Assembly: GCF_030811455.1 (NCBI RefSeq) | Contig: NZ_JAUSQU010000001.1 | Span: 4,464,001 to 4,528,000 of the forward strand | From: Streptosporangium lutulentum | Lineage (GTDB): Bacteria > Actinomycetota > Actinomycetes > Streptosporangiales > Streptosporangiaceae | Reading direction: 5' to 3' | Length of the DNA: 64,000 bases | Shown: in pieces, positions 23,988 through 33,163 of the stretch | How the letters are laid out: every line of letters begins with the position of its first letter | How positions within the stretch are numbered: the stretch's first letter is position 1 | The notes under the pieces: generated by a model | Seen by the model: only the letters and a program-made list of their open reading frames with translations | Database searches by the model: none | What the model was told of the DNA's origin: nothing | Made by a program: the position numbers and the translations under genes

Positions 23988-26729
23988 TCAGCGGTCGCGG
24001 GTCCGAGCCGTCAGGTCGAGCTCCACCGCCCGGCGGACCGCTGCCCGGCGGTTGTTCACGCCGAGCTTGGCGTAGATGTTCTTGGTGTGAGTCCGTACGG
24101 TGTTCAGGGACACCATGAGCTCGCGAGCGATGCCCGGGCCGTTCAGGTCGGTTACGAGCAGCCGGAGCACGTCCAGTTCACGCTCGCTCAGTGGCTCGAT
24201 CAAGCCCTGTTTGACGGGCGTGCCGTCCTCGGTCTTGTCAAGGACTGCCCGGAGCCGGCGGACATGGCTCGGGGCGATCCCCTGTTTCGCGACCGCTCTC
24301 AGCAGGGAGGCCATAGGGGGTCCCTCATCCGCGAAGATTCGAACGTAGCCCTCCGGCTCGGACAGCGTCAGCGCACACCGCAGTGACGCAAGCGCAGCGG
24401 GGATGTCACCTCGCCTCTGGTGGGCAAGCGCCTGCAACACCAGGATCTCGATGACGCTTCCCGTCCGCTCCCCCGCTTCCGCCGCTCGCAGGAGGCGCTC
24501 CAAGAGCCGGGTCGCATCGTGGATGGAGCGCTCCGCACGCTCTGCCGTGTGCTGGGCCAAGAGCACCCTGACGAAGGTGATGTGCTCGAACTCGCGCAGG
24601 TAGCTGAGGTCGTCCTCAACGGACAGACCTCGCTCACGCGCCCAGCCGAGCGCCTCACCCACCTCTCCCCGCGCGACCCGCACCCGTGCCCTCAGGGCCG
24701 GGACCGGCCGCACATTGGGGAACAGGTCACTCACATACCGGCGCTCCGCCTCGTTGAGCAGGTCGAGTGCGCCGTCCAGATCTCCTTCGGCCTCCCGTAC
24801 CCGAGCCATCGCGACCCGCCAGCGATACCGGTTCTGCGGCAGCCCGATGTGCTCGCCCAACTCCTGGCTCCGCAGCAAATGCCACGTGGCGGCACGCAGG
24901 TCGTCGCGCTCGCGGTGAAGCTCGCTCATCCCCACGTGCATGTCCGCCGTTCCCCGCAGAACCGATCCGCCCTGCTCGGGTGCGAGCCGCAATGCCTGCT
25001 CGTAGGTGCGCATCGCCTCGCCCAGACGACCTTGCGCAATCCGGATGTCCGCCAGCGCGATCGCGCACCCGAAGGTGTCGGCGACGTATCCGGCCCGCCG
25101 CAGCCCCGCCACGCATTCGGCATACGCCGAGTGCCCTGCCTTGAGATCCCCGCTCGTCCAGGATGCGAGCCCCAACAGCCCCGCCGCCGCCGCACGGCAG
25201 AGGTGGTCCTCCTCGGGAGAGAGATCGAGCGCCCGCCGGGCGTGTCCCACGGTGTCGAGCACATCGCCCCGCGACAGGGCCTGCGCGGCACGATACAGCT
25301 CGATCATCCCCGGGAGGCGGCGAAATTCCTCGTCGCCGACGACCATCTCCGCCGACGGGGCTGGGGATCCCTTACCGATGCCTGTCGTTGCGTCCAGCCA
25401 CCGCTCGGCGTCCCGCAGCCGCCCCTCGACGCCCTCGAACTCGCCGCAGGCCAGCAACACCCCCGCGTACCCAACGCTGAGCACGGGCCTGACGCGGACC
25501 AACGCGTCGGGAAGCATCGTGAGCCAGCCACGCGCCGCGGCCTCCTGCCTGCTCATACGCATGGCCGGAATCACTCGCTCGACCAGGTCGGCCGCCCGCT
25601 CGAAATCCTCGGCGGCCAGCGCGTGGCGGATCGCCTCGGACGGCTCGCCGTTCTGCTCGTACCACGCGCTCGCCCGCCGGTGCAGGCCGGAGACGTCGCC
25701 GGGCCGCTCCTGCCGCAGGTGAGCCTGGAGAACGTCCGCGAAGAGCTGGTGATAGCGATACCACCGGCGGCGGTCATCAAGCGGGATCAGGAACAGGTTC
25801 CCTCGCTCCAGCCCCGCCAGCTTCACCGTGCCACCGTCCTGACCGGTGACGGCCTCACACAGCGGGCCGCACAGCCGGTCCAGGATGGAGGTCTGCAGCA
25901 GGAAGTGCCGGACGGGTTCGGGCAGGCGTCGCAGGACCTCCTCGGCCAGGTAGTCGACGATGTACCGGTCATCCCCGGCGAAGCCCGCGATGAACGCGGT
26001 GATGTCGTCTCGCCCCCGCATCGAGAGCGCCGCCAGCTGAAGCGCGGCGATCCACCCCTCCGTACGCCCCTCCAGCGCTGCGACATCCCGTGCCGTCAGC
26101 ACCAATCCCATCACCCCGTTGAGATACGCCGCGGCCTCCTCGGGTGTGAAGCGCAGGTCGGCGGCACGGATCTCGACGAGCTCGCCACGCCCTCGTAAGC
26201 GCGCCAGCGGCAGCGCCGGGTCGGCCCGGCCGGAGATCACCAGGTGTATCCGCGGGGGTAGATACTCCAGCAGGAAGGTCATCCCGTCCTGGACGTCGCG
26301 TGCGTCGAGGACGTGGTAGTCGTCGAGCACCAGCACGACATCGTCCGGCATGGCGTGGAGGTCGTTGAGCAAAGTGGTGAGGACCGCTTCGATCGGCGAC
26401 CGGGACGATTGCAGAAGCGAGAGCGCATCCGCACCGACCCCGGGCGCCGCCGTCTTCAGCGCGGTGATCAGATACGTCCAGAACAACGCGGGATCGTTGT
26501 CGCGCCGGTCGAGCGAGAGCCACGCCGCGGACCGTCCCTCGGCGGGAGCGGCCGCCAGCCACTCCACCAGCAACGTCGTCTTACCGAATCCGGCCGGAGC
26601 CGACACGAGCGTCAGCGCCGACTCCGCCCCGCGGCTCAGCCGTTCGCTCAGCCTCGGACGCGCTACCTGACCGCGTCGCCGCCCAGGTATGTGGAGCTTG
26701 GTCTCGAGCAATGGGCTTGCCACGACCAC
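23988..26729 (-). CDS. MalT-like LuxR-family transcriptional regulator (STAND ATPase)
   Basis: 913 residues, full length. Walker A is SAPAGFGKTTLLVEW (near residue 45) and Walker B VVLVLDDYHVLDARD. A winged-helix region and tetratricopeptide-like helices fill the middle. The C-terminal LuxR helix-turn-helix is read in LSERELDVLRLLVTDLNG and VSLNTVRTHTKNIYAKLGV. Such proteins switch on a target after binding a ligand and ATP. Downstream, 182 bp away, lies the small protein/DUF4386 pair, its probable target. Confidence 0.94.
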   Translation of the reverse strand: MVVASPLLETKLHIPGRRRGQVARPRLSERLSRGAESALTLVSAPAGFGKTTLLVEWLAAAPAEGRSAAWLSLDRRDNDPALFWTYLITALKTAAPGVGADALSLLQSSRSPIEAVLTTLLNDLHAMPDDVVLVLDDYHVLDARDVQDGMTFLLEYLPPRIHLVISGRADPALPLARLRGRGELVEIRAADLRFTPEEAAAYLNGVMGLVLTARDVAALEGRTEGWIAALQLAALSMRGRDDITAFIAGFAGDDRYIVDYLAEEVLRRLPEPVRHFLLQTSILDRLCGPLCEAVTGQDGGTVKLAGLERGNLFLIPLDDRRRWYRYHQLFADVLQAHLRQERPGDVSGLHRRASAWYEQNGEPSEAIRHALAAEDFERAADLVERVIPAMRMSRQEAAARGWLTMLPDALVRVRPVLSVGYAGVLLACGEFEGVEGRLRDAERWLDATTGIGKGSPAPSAEMVVGDEEFRRLPGMIELYRAAQALSRGDVLDTVGHARRALDLSPEEDHLCRAAAAGLLGLASWTSGDLKAGHSAYAECVAGLRRAGYVADTFGCAIALADIRIAQGRLGEAMRTYEQALRLAPEQGGSVLRGTADMHVGMSELHRERDDLRAATWHLLRSQELGEHIGLPQNRYRWRVAMARVREAEGDLDGALDLLNEAERRYVSDLFPNVRPVPALRARVRVARGEVGEALGWARERGLSVEDDLSYLREFEHITFVRVLLAQHTAERAERSIHDATRLLERLLRAAEAGERTGSVIEILVLQALAHQRRGDIPAALASLRCALTLSEPEGYVRIFADEGPPMASLLRAVAKQGIAPSHVRRLRAVLDKTEDGTPVKQGLIEPLSERELDVLRLLVTDLNGPGIARELMVSLNTVRTHTKNIYAKLGVNNRRAAVRRAVELDLTARTRDR

Positions 26730-27044
26730 CTCCCCTCAGGGGGCAGTTTTCACGTGCTGTCGGCCGGAACTCGTTTCAGGCGATCCAACCATTGGGACAT
26801 GAAAACTCATCGTGTCACAATCCGGCAGCGCGGGAACGGCTGATGTACCCCGGCTTTCGTGAGGTCGCTTTAGTTGACGTGCATGCCTATGCCCCCTTCA
26901 GGAGAAGTCGGCATGTCGAGGCGCTGCACCCCCACCGGACCGTTTGGCCGCCCGTCACGTCCTCGCGTCTTCGGCGCGAGCCTCGGCTGGGACGGGCTTT
27001 CCTGCCCTGGGGAGCCAAGGGCGTCCCCAGGGCAGGGCCGCCCG
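26730..27044. other. Intergenic region containing a dispersed repeat
   Basis: 315 bp without a gene. It carries the promoter region of the MalT-like gene (minus strand) and, at 26842-26958, a diverged copy of the repeat found at 34900-35018. Confidence 0.45.
26842..26958 (+). repeat. Diverged copy of the ~117-bp repeat at 34900
   Basis: Blocks such as CTTTCGTGAGGTCG, CTTTAGTTGACGTGCATGCC and TCGAGGCGCTGCACCCCC correspond in order and spacing to 34900-35018. By eye about 75-80 percent of bases agree. Origin is unknown; the CCCCGG(G/C)TTTCGTGGAG-like start resembles ends of IS3-type elements, so a decayed insertion-sequence end is possible. Confidence 0.55.
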
Positions 27045-27914
27045 TCACGGCGCCACCGCCACCTCCCCGTTCGTCCGGCGAAGGAACTCGACGGCCCGCT
27101 CGGCCCAGCCGGTCACATCGTCCGCATTCGTGGAGATGTGGAGCTGGGAGCCCGGGATCACCTCGGCGAGGCGGCGCGCCGTTTCCACCGGATGGCTGGG
27201 GTCGGTGTCCCAGGTGAGGATCAGCGTCGGAACACGCAGGGCGGCGAGCGCCTCGGGCGCGGGCAGGTCCGAGGACGCCGCGCCGGCCAGGACGTGCGGC
27301 AGGAGCGCGGGCGATACATCGGGATCGCCCGAATAGGCGGTGCCTTCGAGGGCGGCCGGGACCGGCCCGTTCCGGAGCGCTGTCACCAGTGCGCCGGGGT
27401 CCGCAGCAGCGAGCTCCGCCATCCGGCGGTACTGCCCGGCTTGCGCGGCCCGCCTTTCCCAGGCGGTGGGAGGCGTGGTGAGGACAAGGCGGGAGAAGCG
27501 GTGCGGCGCCAGAAGCACCGCGTGCAGCACGGTCGCGGTCCCCATCGACGCTCCGATGACGCCGATCGGCCGATCGGGAGAGAAGTGATCGGCGATCGCC
27601 AGCATGTCGCGCGCGAGGTTTGTCCATCGGTAGTCCTCTTCGCGCGGCGAGCCGGTACTGCGGCCGTGCCCCCTCGCGTCGTAGGCGATCAGGCGGCTGC
27701 GTGAGGCGACCGGGCGGTAGTCCACCAAGCCGCGGGCAGCGTCCGCCGCACGGCTGGAGGTGAGCCCGTGGGCGTAGAGGACCACGTCGCCTTCGCCTTC
27801 CGCCGTGTAGGCGAGGCCGGCGCCTGGGACGGGCACCGAACCGTCGGTCGGACCGCCGTGTTTCCGTCCGTCGGGATCCGCCGTGCGCTCGGCGTGCCGG
27901 TCGGAGCGGCTCAT
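27045..27914 (-). CDS. Alpha/beta-fold hydrolase
   Basis: 289 residues from the ATG at 27914, overlapping the SDR stop by 4 bases. The oxyanion region (DVVLYAHGLTSSR), the nucleophile elbow GVIGASMGTATVL and the acid-bearing strand LILTWDTDPSHPVE are present. The usual histidine position near the C-terminus reads NADDVTGWAERAV; the expected ADH is ADD, so the catalytic His may be missing or displaced. It is coupled to the SDR gene upstream; substrate is unknown. A longer upstream frame is the shadow of that SDR gene. Confidence 0.85.
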   Translation of the reverse strand: MSRSDRHAERTADPDGRKHGGPTDGSVPVPGAGLAYTAEGEGDVVLYAHGLTSSRAADAARGLVDYRPVASRSRLIAYDARGHGRSTGSPREEDYRWTNLARDMLAIADHFSPDRPIGVIGASMGTATVLHAVLLAPHRFSRLVLTTPPTAWERRAAQAGQYRRMAELAAADPGALVTALRNGPVPAALEGTAYSGDPDVSPALLPHVLAGAASSDLPAPEALAALRVPTLILTWDTDPSHPVETARRLAEVIPGSQLHISTNADDVTGWAERAVEFLRRTNGEVAVAP

Positions 27915-28759
27915 GATCCGCTCGGCTTTCCCTGCGCGAGGCGCGCGACGTGGTCCCACTGCTCCAGCCCGGCGAGCCGGCCGGAGTACTCGGTGCGCAG
28001 AGCCCCCAGGCCGCCGGTCCCGAACAGGACCCGTATGGGCGGCTCGGGCGTTTCCACGAGCGCGAGGAGGGCCTCGGCCGTCGCCGCGGGATCGCCCGGC
28101 GTGAGGCCGCCGGCTCCTGCCCCCGCGTACAGTGCCTGCCGGGCATGGGCGTATGCCGGGTCCTGCCGGGCCTGCGGGGATGCGGCCGTCAGACCGGTGG
28201 GGAACATGACCGGCTCGATCAAGGTGACGTGGATGCCGTACGCGGCCACTTCGGTCGCGAGTGACTCGCTCATCGCCTCCAGGGCCCACTTGGAGGCCTG
28301 GTAGATGCCGAGCGCCGGATAGGCGACCAGGCCCCCGAGTGAGGAGACCTGCAGGATCCGGCCCGCACGGCGCTCTCGCATCCCGGGCAGCACGGCCCGA
28401 GTGGCCCACAGCGCACCGAAGTAGTTGACGTCCATCTGGGCCCGAGCCTGTTCCTCCTCGACCTCTTCGACGGCACCGATCAGCATGTGACCCGCGTTGT
28501 TGACCAGCACGTCGATTCCGCCGAACGTCACCTCAGCGCTCCGCACGGCGTCGCGAACGGCCGCGGAGTCGCGGACGTCGAGTTGCAGGGGCAGGAAGCG
28601 GTCTCCGTAACGCTCGGACAGCGACGCCAGCGCCGCCTTGTCACGGGCGGTCGCCGCGAGCCGGTCACCGCGGGCGAGGATCGCCTCGGCCCAGTGTGCG
28701 CCCAGCCCGCGGGACGCTCCGGTGAGAAACCAGGTCCGGGAAGTCGTTGCCCTGCTCAT
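27911..28759 (-). CDS. Short-chain dehydrogenase/reductase, classical type
   Basis: An ATG at 28759 has GGAG nine bases upstream and gives 282 residues; an ATG at 28774 lacks a site. The NAD(P) motif is TGASRGLGAHW, the structural motif VNNAGHMLIGA, the catalytic serine region QVSSLGGLVAYPA and the YxxxK motif YQASKWALEA. The group resembles actinobacterial SDRs regulated by a divergent XRE protein, as here (28886, opposite strand). It reduces or oxidises an unknown carbonyl or alcohol. Confidence 0.93.
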   Translation of the reverse strand: MSRATTSRTWFLTGASRGLGAHWAEAILARGDRLAATARDKAALASLSERYGDRFLPLQLDVRDSAAVRDAVRSAEVTFGGIDVLVNNAGHMLIGAVEEVEEEQARAQMDVNYFGALWATRAVLPGMRERRAGRILQVSSLGGLVAYPALGIYQASKWALEAMSESLATEVAAYGIHVTLIEPVMFPTGLTAASPQARQDPAYAHARQALYAGAGAGGLTPGDPAATAEALLALVETPEPPIRVLFGTGGLGALRTEYSGRLAGLEQWDHVARLAQGKPSGS

Positions 28760-28885
28760 GAGGATCTTCTCCATCGTCGTCCGACCGGGCGGCTCCCGGT
28801 CCGGTGACCAGCGTTTCGCCGATCGGAGTCGTCAGGCAGAGTCGCCTTACCCAGGGATCGGCGGTCTCTGGCTGCCGGTCCGGCT

Positions 28886-29749
28886 GTGATGCAGACTCGA
28901 AGGGTGGACACCAAGCAGTTGGCGGATTTCCTGCGGGTGCGCAGGGAGGCGCTCGACCCCGGGGACGTCGGCCTCCCCGGCACGGGGCGTCGGCGCACTC
29001 CCGGGCTGCGCCGTGAGGAGGTCGCGCGCCTGGCCGACATCTCCACGGACTACTACACCCGTCTGGAGCAGGATCGTGCGCCGCAGCCGTCGCCGGGCGT
29101 GCTGCGGGCGATCACCAGGGCACTGCGCCTGACCTTGGACGAGCGCGATCATCTCTTCCGGCTGGCCGGGCACCGACCGCCGGACCGCAGACGGTCCGAC
29201 GAACATGTCGCGCCGAGCCTGCTCGGTGTGCTGGACCGCCTTTCCGATGTACCGGCTCAGGTGATGACCGATCTCGGTGTCACCCTGGTCCAGAACGACC
29301 TGGCACGGGCCGTCTTCGGCGATCTCACCCGGCTGCGCGGTGCCGCGGGCACGGTGGTGTACCGGTGGTTTACCGATCCCCGCGCCCGGGCCGGGTATCC
29401 GGTTCAGGATCACGCGACGGAGTCCCGGGCGCTCGTCGCCGACTTGCGGGCCGCAGCCGTCCGCCGCGACGACGCGCAGGCGAAGGACCTGGTCAAACGG
29501 CTGCTACGGGCGAGTCCCGAGTTCGAGGCCCTGTGGCGTCTGCATTCGGTGGGAGTGATGCGCAGCAGACGCAAGCGGATCCAGCATCCCGAGGTGGGCC
29601 TGCTGGAACTCGACTGCCAGGTGCTCGTCGACGAGGAGCGCACACAGATCCTCGCCCTGTTCTCGCCGGCGGCGGGCACACCGACGGCGGAGCGTCTCGC
29701 ACTTCTCGGTTCCCTGGGACCGCTCGCCGCCCAGCGATCTTCTCGGTGA
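28886..29749 (+). CDS. XRE-family regulator with MmyB-like ligand domain
   Basis: About 287 residues; start at GTG 28886, ATG 28889 or GTG 28904. The N-terminal helix-turn-helix is LADFLRVRREALDPGDVGLP followed by TPGLRREEVARLADISTDYY. The C-terminal half (DRLSDVPAQVMTDLGVTLVQ, then FGDLTRLRGAAGTVVYRWFT) is the MmyB-like ligand-binding domain with a PAS-type fold. Such proteins usually repress the divergent oxidoreductase gene, which here is the SDR/hydrolase pair. Confidence 0.92.
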   Translation: MMQTRRVDTKQLADFLRVRREALDPGDVGLPGTGRRRTPGLRREEVARLADISTDYYTRLEQDRAPQPSPGVLRAITRALRLTLDERDHLFRLAGHRPPDRRRSDEHVAPSLLGVLDRLSDVPAQVMTDLGVTLVQNDLARAVFGDLTRLRGAAGTVVYRWFTDPRARAGYPVQDHATESRALVADLRAAAVRRDDAQAKDLVKRLLRASPEFEALWRLHSVGVMRSRRKRIQHPEVGLLELDCQVLVDEERTQILALFSPAAGTPTAERLALLGSLGPLAAQRSSR

Positions 29750-29855
29750 GCCCGTCCGCCGGAAAACCGTCCGTGCCGCGGCGGACAGCGGCCGACTACC
29801 GGTGCCGGCACCGGTAGGTGCCTGAACGGCAACACCTTGGACGGCAACGATCGTT

Positions 29856-30476
29856 CTACTCGAAGCGGGACGGGTCTCCGGCGCCTCGGCGGAGGATCTC
29901 GGGTTCGGCCTGCGAGAAGTCAATGACCGTCGTCGGTACGGCGCCGCACTCACCGACGTCGATCACCGCGTCCACCACGTGGTCGAGTCTTTCCTTGACC
30001 TCCCAGCCTTGTGTCATGGGTTCGGTCTCGTCGGGCAAGAGCAGGGTGCTCGACAGCAGCGGTTCGCCGAGTTCGGCGAGCAACGCCTGCACGACGACGT
30101 GATCGGGGATCCGAACACCGACGGTCTTCTTTCTGGGGTGCAGCAACCGGCGCGGCACCTCCTTCGTCGCCGGCAGGATGAATGTGTAGCTGCCAGGAGT
30201 CGCCGCCTTGATCGAGCGGAACAGCGCGTTGCTGACGTGGACGAACTGGCCGAGCTGAGCGAAATCCCTGCACACCAGAGTGAAGTGGTGGCCACTGTCG
30301 AGACGGCGGATCTCCCTGATCCGGTTGATGCCCTCCTGATTGCCCAATCGGCACCCAAGTGCGAAGCACGAGTCCGTCGGGTACGCGATCAGCCCGTCCG
30401 CACGGACAAGGTCTGCCACCTGACGGAGGGCCCGAGGTTGCGGGTTGTCCAGATGCACGTCGAAGTACTTTGCCAT
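29856..30476 (-). CDS. L-threonylcarbamoyladenylate synthase-type protein (Sua5/YciO/YrdC)
   Basis: 206 residues, intact. The YrdC-fold nucleotide pocket is visible: GLIAYPTDSCFALGCRLGNQ, then the KR/ST motif region INRIREIRRLDSGHHFTLVC and SYTFILPATKEVPRRLLHP, and VGVRIPDHVVVQALLAELGE. The length and RRLDSGHHFTLV segment favour the YciO subgroup over TsaC. It may make threonylcarbamoyl-AMP for tRNA t6A or be a paralogue with another role. It stands alone between a XRE gene and transposase debris. Confidence 0.85.
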   Translation of the reverse strand: MAKYFDVHLDNPQPRALRQVADLVRADGLIAYPTDSCFALGCRLGNQEGINRIREIRRLDSGHHFTLVCRDFAQLGQFVHVSNALFRSIKAATPGSYTFILPATKEVPRRLLHPRKKTVGVRIPDHVVVQALLAELGEPLLSSTLLLPDETEPMTQGWEVKERLDHVVDAVIDVGECGAVPTTVIDFSQAEPEILRRGAGDPSRFE

Positions 30477-30639
30477 GCATGGGAGCTTAGAAGCGGATGC
30501 TCTTCGCCACGATCCCCGGGGCTACGCGGTTCATCCAAAACAGCCACCGAGCGGCAGACTCGCCGCCTCGCGCAGGGCCAGACGCGCGATGGCCAGCGCG
30601 TCGACGGGGTCGGAGTCGCCGTGCTCGCGGCCACCGCGC

Positions 30640-31211
30640 CGTTCGCCGGCCATCATCTTGGGGTGCTGGAGCGGCAACTCGGCAACGAGAAGGTGCGGTT
30701 CGACCCGAGTGATCGGGTCTTCCTGGCGGCGCTGTCGCACCGGGTGCCGTTGGATGTGCTACGTAAGCTGCGGCTACTGGTTCGTCCGGACACCGTGCTG
30801 CGTTGGCACCGCGACCTGGTCGCACGCCGCCATGCAGCCGGGTCCCGGCCGAAGCGCCCGGGCCAGCCGAGGGCGGCCGTCGACGCCCTCCTGGCCGATG
30901 CCGGAGTGCAGGTGGTCAAGACCGGTATCCGGGTACCTCGGATGAACTCGATCATGGAGCGCTGGATCCAGACCTGCCGACGCGGGTTGCTGGACCGCAT
31001 CTTGATCTGGAACCAGCGCCACCTTCTACACGCGCTGTGCGAGTTCGAGACGTTCTACAACGAACACCGACCGCATCGGACTCTTGGACAGGCGGCCCCG
31101 TGCCGTCTGCTCCCCGATCCGATCAGCGACCAAGCCCTGATCACGCGACTCGACATCCGCCGAAATGATCGACTCGGCGGTGTCCTCAGGGAGTACCAGC
31201 ATGCGGCTTGA
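30640..31211 (+). pseudogene. Internally deleted integrase-core transposase (IS481/IS3-like)
   Basis: The N-terminal part (LGVLERQLGNEKVRFDPSDR, then VRPDTVLRWHRDLVARRHAA) joins directly, at GQPRAAVDAL, to the C-terminal part (VKTGIRVPRMNSIMERWIQT, FETFYNEHRPHRTLGQAAP). About 130 residues including the first catalytic Asp and the middle of the core are missing. The C-terminal glutamate region survives. The product cannot be active. The frame runs on upstream into antisense of the YciO gene, which is not real coding. Confidence 0.82.
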
Positions 31212-31220
31212 CCTGGACGG

Positions 31221-31400
31221 ATGGTTAATCGGCACCCGCACGATACGCTCACGCCGAGCTGGCTGGATTGCTTCGCGGTCGTGAAACACGTCACCCGTCG
31301 CGTCCATGTCCTGGGTCTCACCGCTAACCCGACCGCTGTTTGGGTCGTCCAGCAGGCCCGGAATCTGATGCTCAACCCAGGCGACCGTGCAGGTGACTAC
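31221..31400 (+). pseudogene. Central fragment of an integrase-core transposase
   Basis: WLDCFAVVKHVTRRVHVLGL followed by ANPTAVWVVQQARNLMLNPG is the segment around the first catalytic Asp of the same kind of transposase as 30640-31211, the part missing there. It lies 9 bp after that gene's stop, with no start or end of its own. It therefore represents a second copy or rearranged middle piece. It ends where the LysR gene (minus strand) begins. Confidence 0.75.
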
Positions 31401-32302
31401 AGCGGGCGGGTGCCGAGAGCTTGGAAGGCCTTCACAAGGGCGTGAACGGCGCCACGCCGGTCGGTGCGCCGGCGTGCGACGTGGAAGATCACCGGGGCGG
31501 CGCCGGTCAGCGTCACCGCCCGCAAGCCAGAACCCAGCAACGGAGCCATCTCCGCGAAGGTGGTTATCACGGCCGTGCTCTCAGTGGTCTGGCGCAGGAC
31601 GTGGGTGTGGCTCCCCGCTTCGATCTCGACCAGGCGCGCCTCGCGGCGTGGGCGCACATCTTCGAGCCAGAACTGGTTCATCCACTCGTCGGCGGCGGCC
31701 GGATTGTACAGGATGGGGTACTCGCTGAAGTCCTCCACGTGCATCGTTTCAGCGTCGGCGAGGGGATGCCGGGCGGCGACCACACCGATACGCGCACTGG
31801 TCATGGCCAAGGGGAAGGAGTCCACATCGAGATGTCGCACGGACGCCATGGTCCACAGGACGTCTACCTGACGCTCGAGCAGACAGCGGGTGAGCGCGGG
31901 AAGGGCAATGGCCTGGCGCACCAGCCGGGCCTCGGGGAAGCCGAGGCGGACCTCTCGCGCGATGCCGGTCATGTCGGCGTGGCTCAGGAGTACGCCGACG
32001 CCGGCGGGGACACCGACCCGCAGCGTGCAGCGGGCGGGGGTAGTCCGGGCACTGTCACGGGCGGCGCCGGCCTGAGCGATCAAGGGTTCGGCGGCGATCG
32101 CGAACCGCCGGCCCGCGGAGGTCACGGCAAACACACCTGCCGGGCCCCGCTCGACGAGGACGACGCCGAGTTGTCCTTCCAGACGTTGGATGCGCTTGGT
32201 CAACGCCGATGAGGTCAGATGCAGCCGCCCGGCCGCCCGCCCATAGTGCCGCTCCTGTAAGAGCACCAAGAAGTCGGCGACCAACCCGAGATCCAGATCC
32301 AT
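31397..32302 (-). CDS. LysR-family transcriptional regulator
   Basis: The ATG at 32302 gives 301 residues starting MDLDLGLVADFLVLLQERHY; a longer frame to 32365 is less likely. The helix-turn-helix is HYGRAAGRLHLTSSALTKRI with QRLEGQLGVVLVERG. The effector domain has the two Rossmann-like lobes (LRVGVPAGVGVLLSHADMTG; MTSARIGVVAARHPLADAET; EYPILYNPAAADEW). The HTH differs slightly from the usual LSxxAVSxQI. Its target may be elsewhere, because both neighbours are transposase debris. Confidence 0.9.
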   Translation of the reverse strand: MDLDLGLVADFLVLLQERHYGRAAGRLHLTSSALTKRIQRLEGQLGVVLVERGPAGVFAVTSAGRRFAIAAEPLIAQAGAARDSARTTPARCTLRVGVPAGVGVLLSHADMTGIAREVRLGFPEARLVRQAIALPALTRCLLERQVDVLWTMASVRHLDVDSFPLAMTSARIGVVAARHPLADAETMHVEDFSEYPILYNPAAADEWMNQFWLEDVRPRREARLVEIEAGSHTHVLRQTTESTAVITTFAEMAPLLGSGLRAVTLTGAAPVIFHVARRRTDRRGAVHALVKAFQALGTRPL

Positions 32303-32365
32303 GCGCACCCCTGCGTGGCGAATGAGCCGGGCGACCGATCCAAGATGCCAGGTCAGGGACATCAA

Positions 32366-32580
32366 TCAGTGGTCGCTGCTTTAATTCTCCGGCAGTTGTC
32401 AAGACCTGATTCCTCATTGGAACGAAGGGAGTGTCACGTTCCAATGAGGCGCGTAGAACAAAGTCACCAGTACGACAATCCAGGCCCGCCCACGTGCAGG
32501 GTCGCCATATTCGCAAGCTCCGCTCCTTGTCGAATCACTAAGGAGACATCATGCCGAGACGGCGAGCATTGGAGATCGTC
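32366..32580. other. Intergenic region upstream of LysR gene
   Basis: About 215 bp, somewhat AT-richer, holding the LysR promoter. I see no RNA or further gene. A near-palindrome around 32425-32450 (GGAACGAAGGGAGTGTCACG TTCC type) may be the LysR site, which is weak. Confidence 0.3.
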
Positions 32581-33110
32581 TCATTTGGTGAGGCGGCGGT
32601 AGCGGATGAGGGCGGCTGTGATGCCAACAAAAGACAGGAGGTGGCCGGCGCGTCGTTCGTAGCGGCGATGCAGGCGGCGGTAGCCGGCGAGCCAAGGCAC
32701 GGTTCGCTCGACCACCCAACGGTGACGGCCCAACCGCAGGCTGGACTCGATGCCGCGCCGGGCGATCCGGAAAGTGATCCCGCGTCCACGCAGGAAAGTG
32801 CGCAGGAAAGTGCGCAGGTGAGCATAGTCGTAGGCTTTCTCGCCGTACGGTTTTCCGGGCCGTCGTCGTGGCCCGCGCCGGGAGCGGATCGGCGGGATCC
32901 CGCGTACCCAGATCTCCAAAGCAAGACTGTCCTGCCTGTTGGCCCGGAAATCGCGACAGCTATCGGCAGACCACCCCGCTTGACGATCATATGGATCTTC
33001 GAGCCTTTCTTGCCGCGATCGACAGGATTCGGGCCGGTCAGCTCCCCTCTTTGACCGCGCGCAGGCTCACGGAGTCGACCGCGCATCGCGATCAGTCCAC
33101 CTCCCTACGA
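32581..33110 (-). pseudogene. Frameshifted IS5-family transposase remnant
   Basis: The C-terminal part is open at 32581-32919 (VRGIPPIRSRRGPRRRPG, then RHRWVVERTVPWLAGYRRLH). The preceding core (ELTGPNPVDRGKKGSKIHMI with VKRGGLPIAVAISG) is in another frame further upstream, so at least one frameshift separates them. The N-terminus is missing beyond about 33110. A 12-bp tandem duplication (GCGCAGGAAAGT, twice) gives HLRTFLRTFLRG in place of one repeat unit. It is a dead IS5/IS427-group copy. Confidence 0.85.
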
Positions 33111-33163
33111 GCGCCGAGCTCGACCCACACATCATGATTACCCGGACATGAAGGGCGGCCATC

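Noticed and set aside
29979..31211. A 410-codon plus-strand frame read as one gene
   Set aside because: Its first half is antisense of the YciO gene; only the part after about 30640 matches a transposase.
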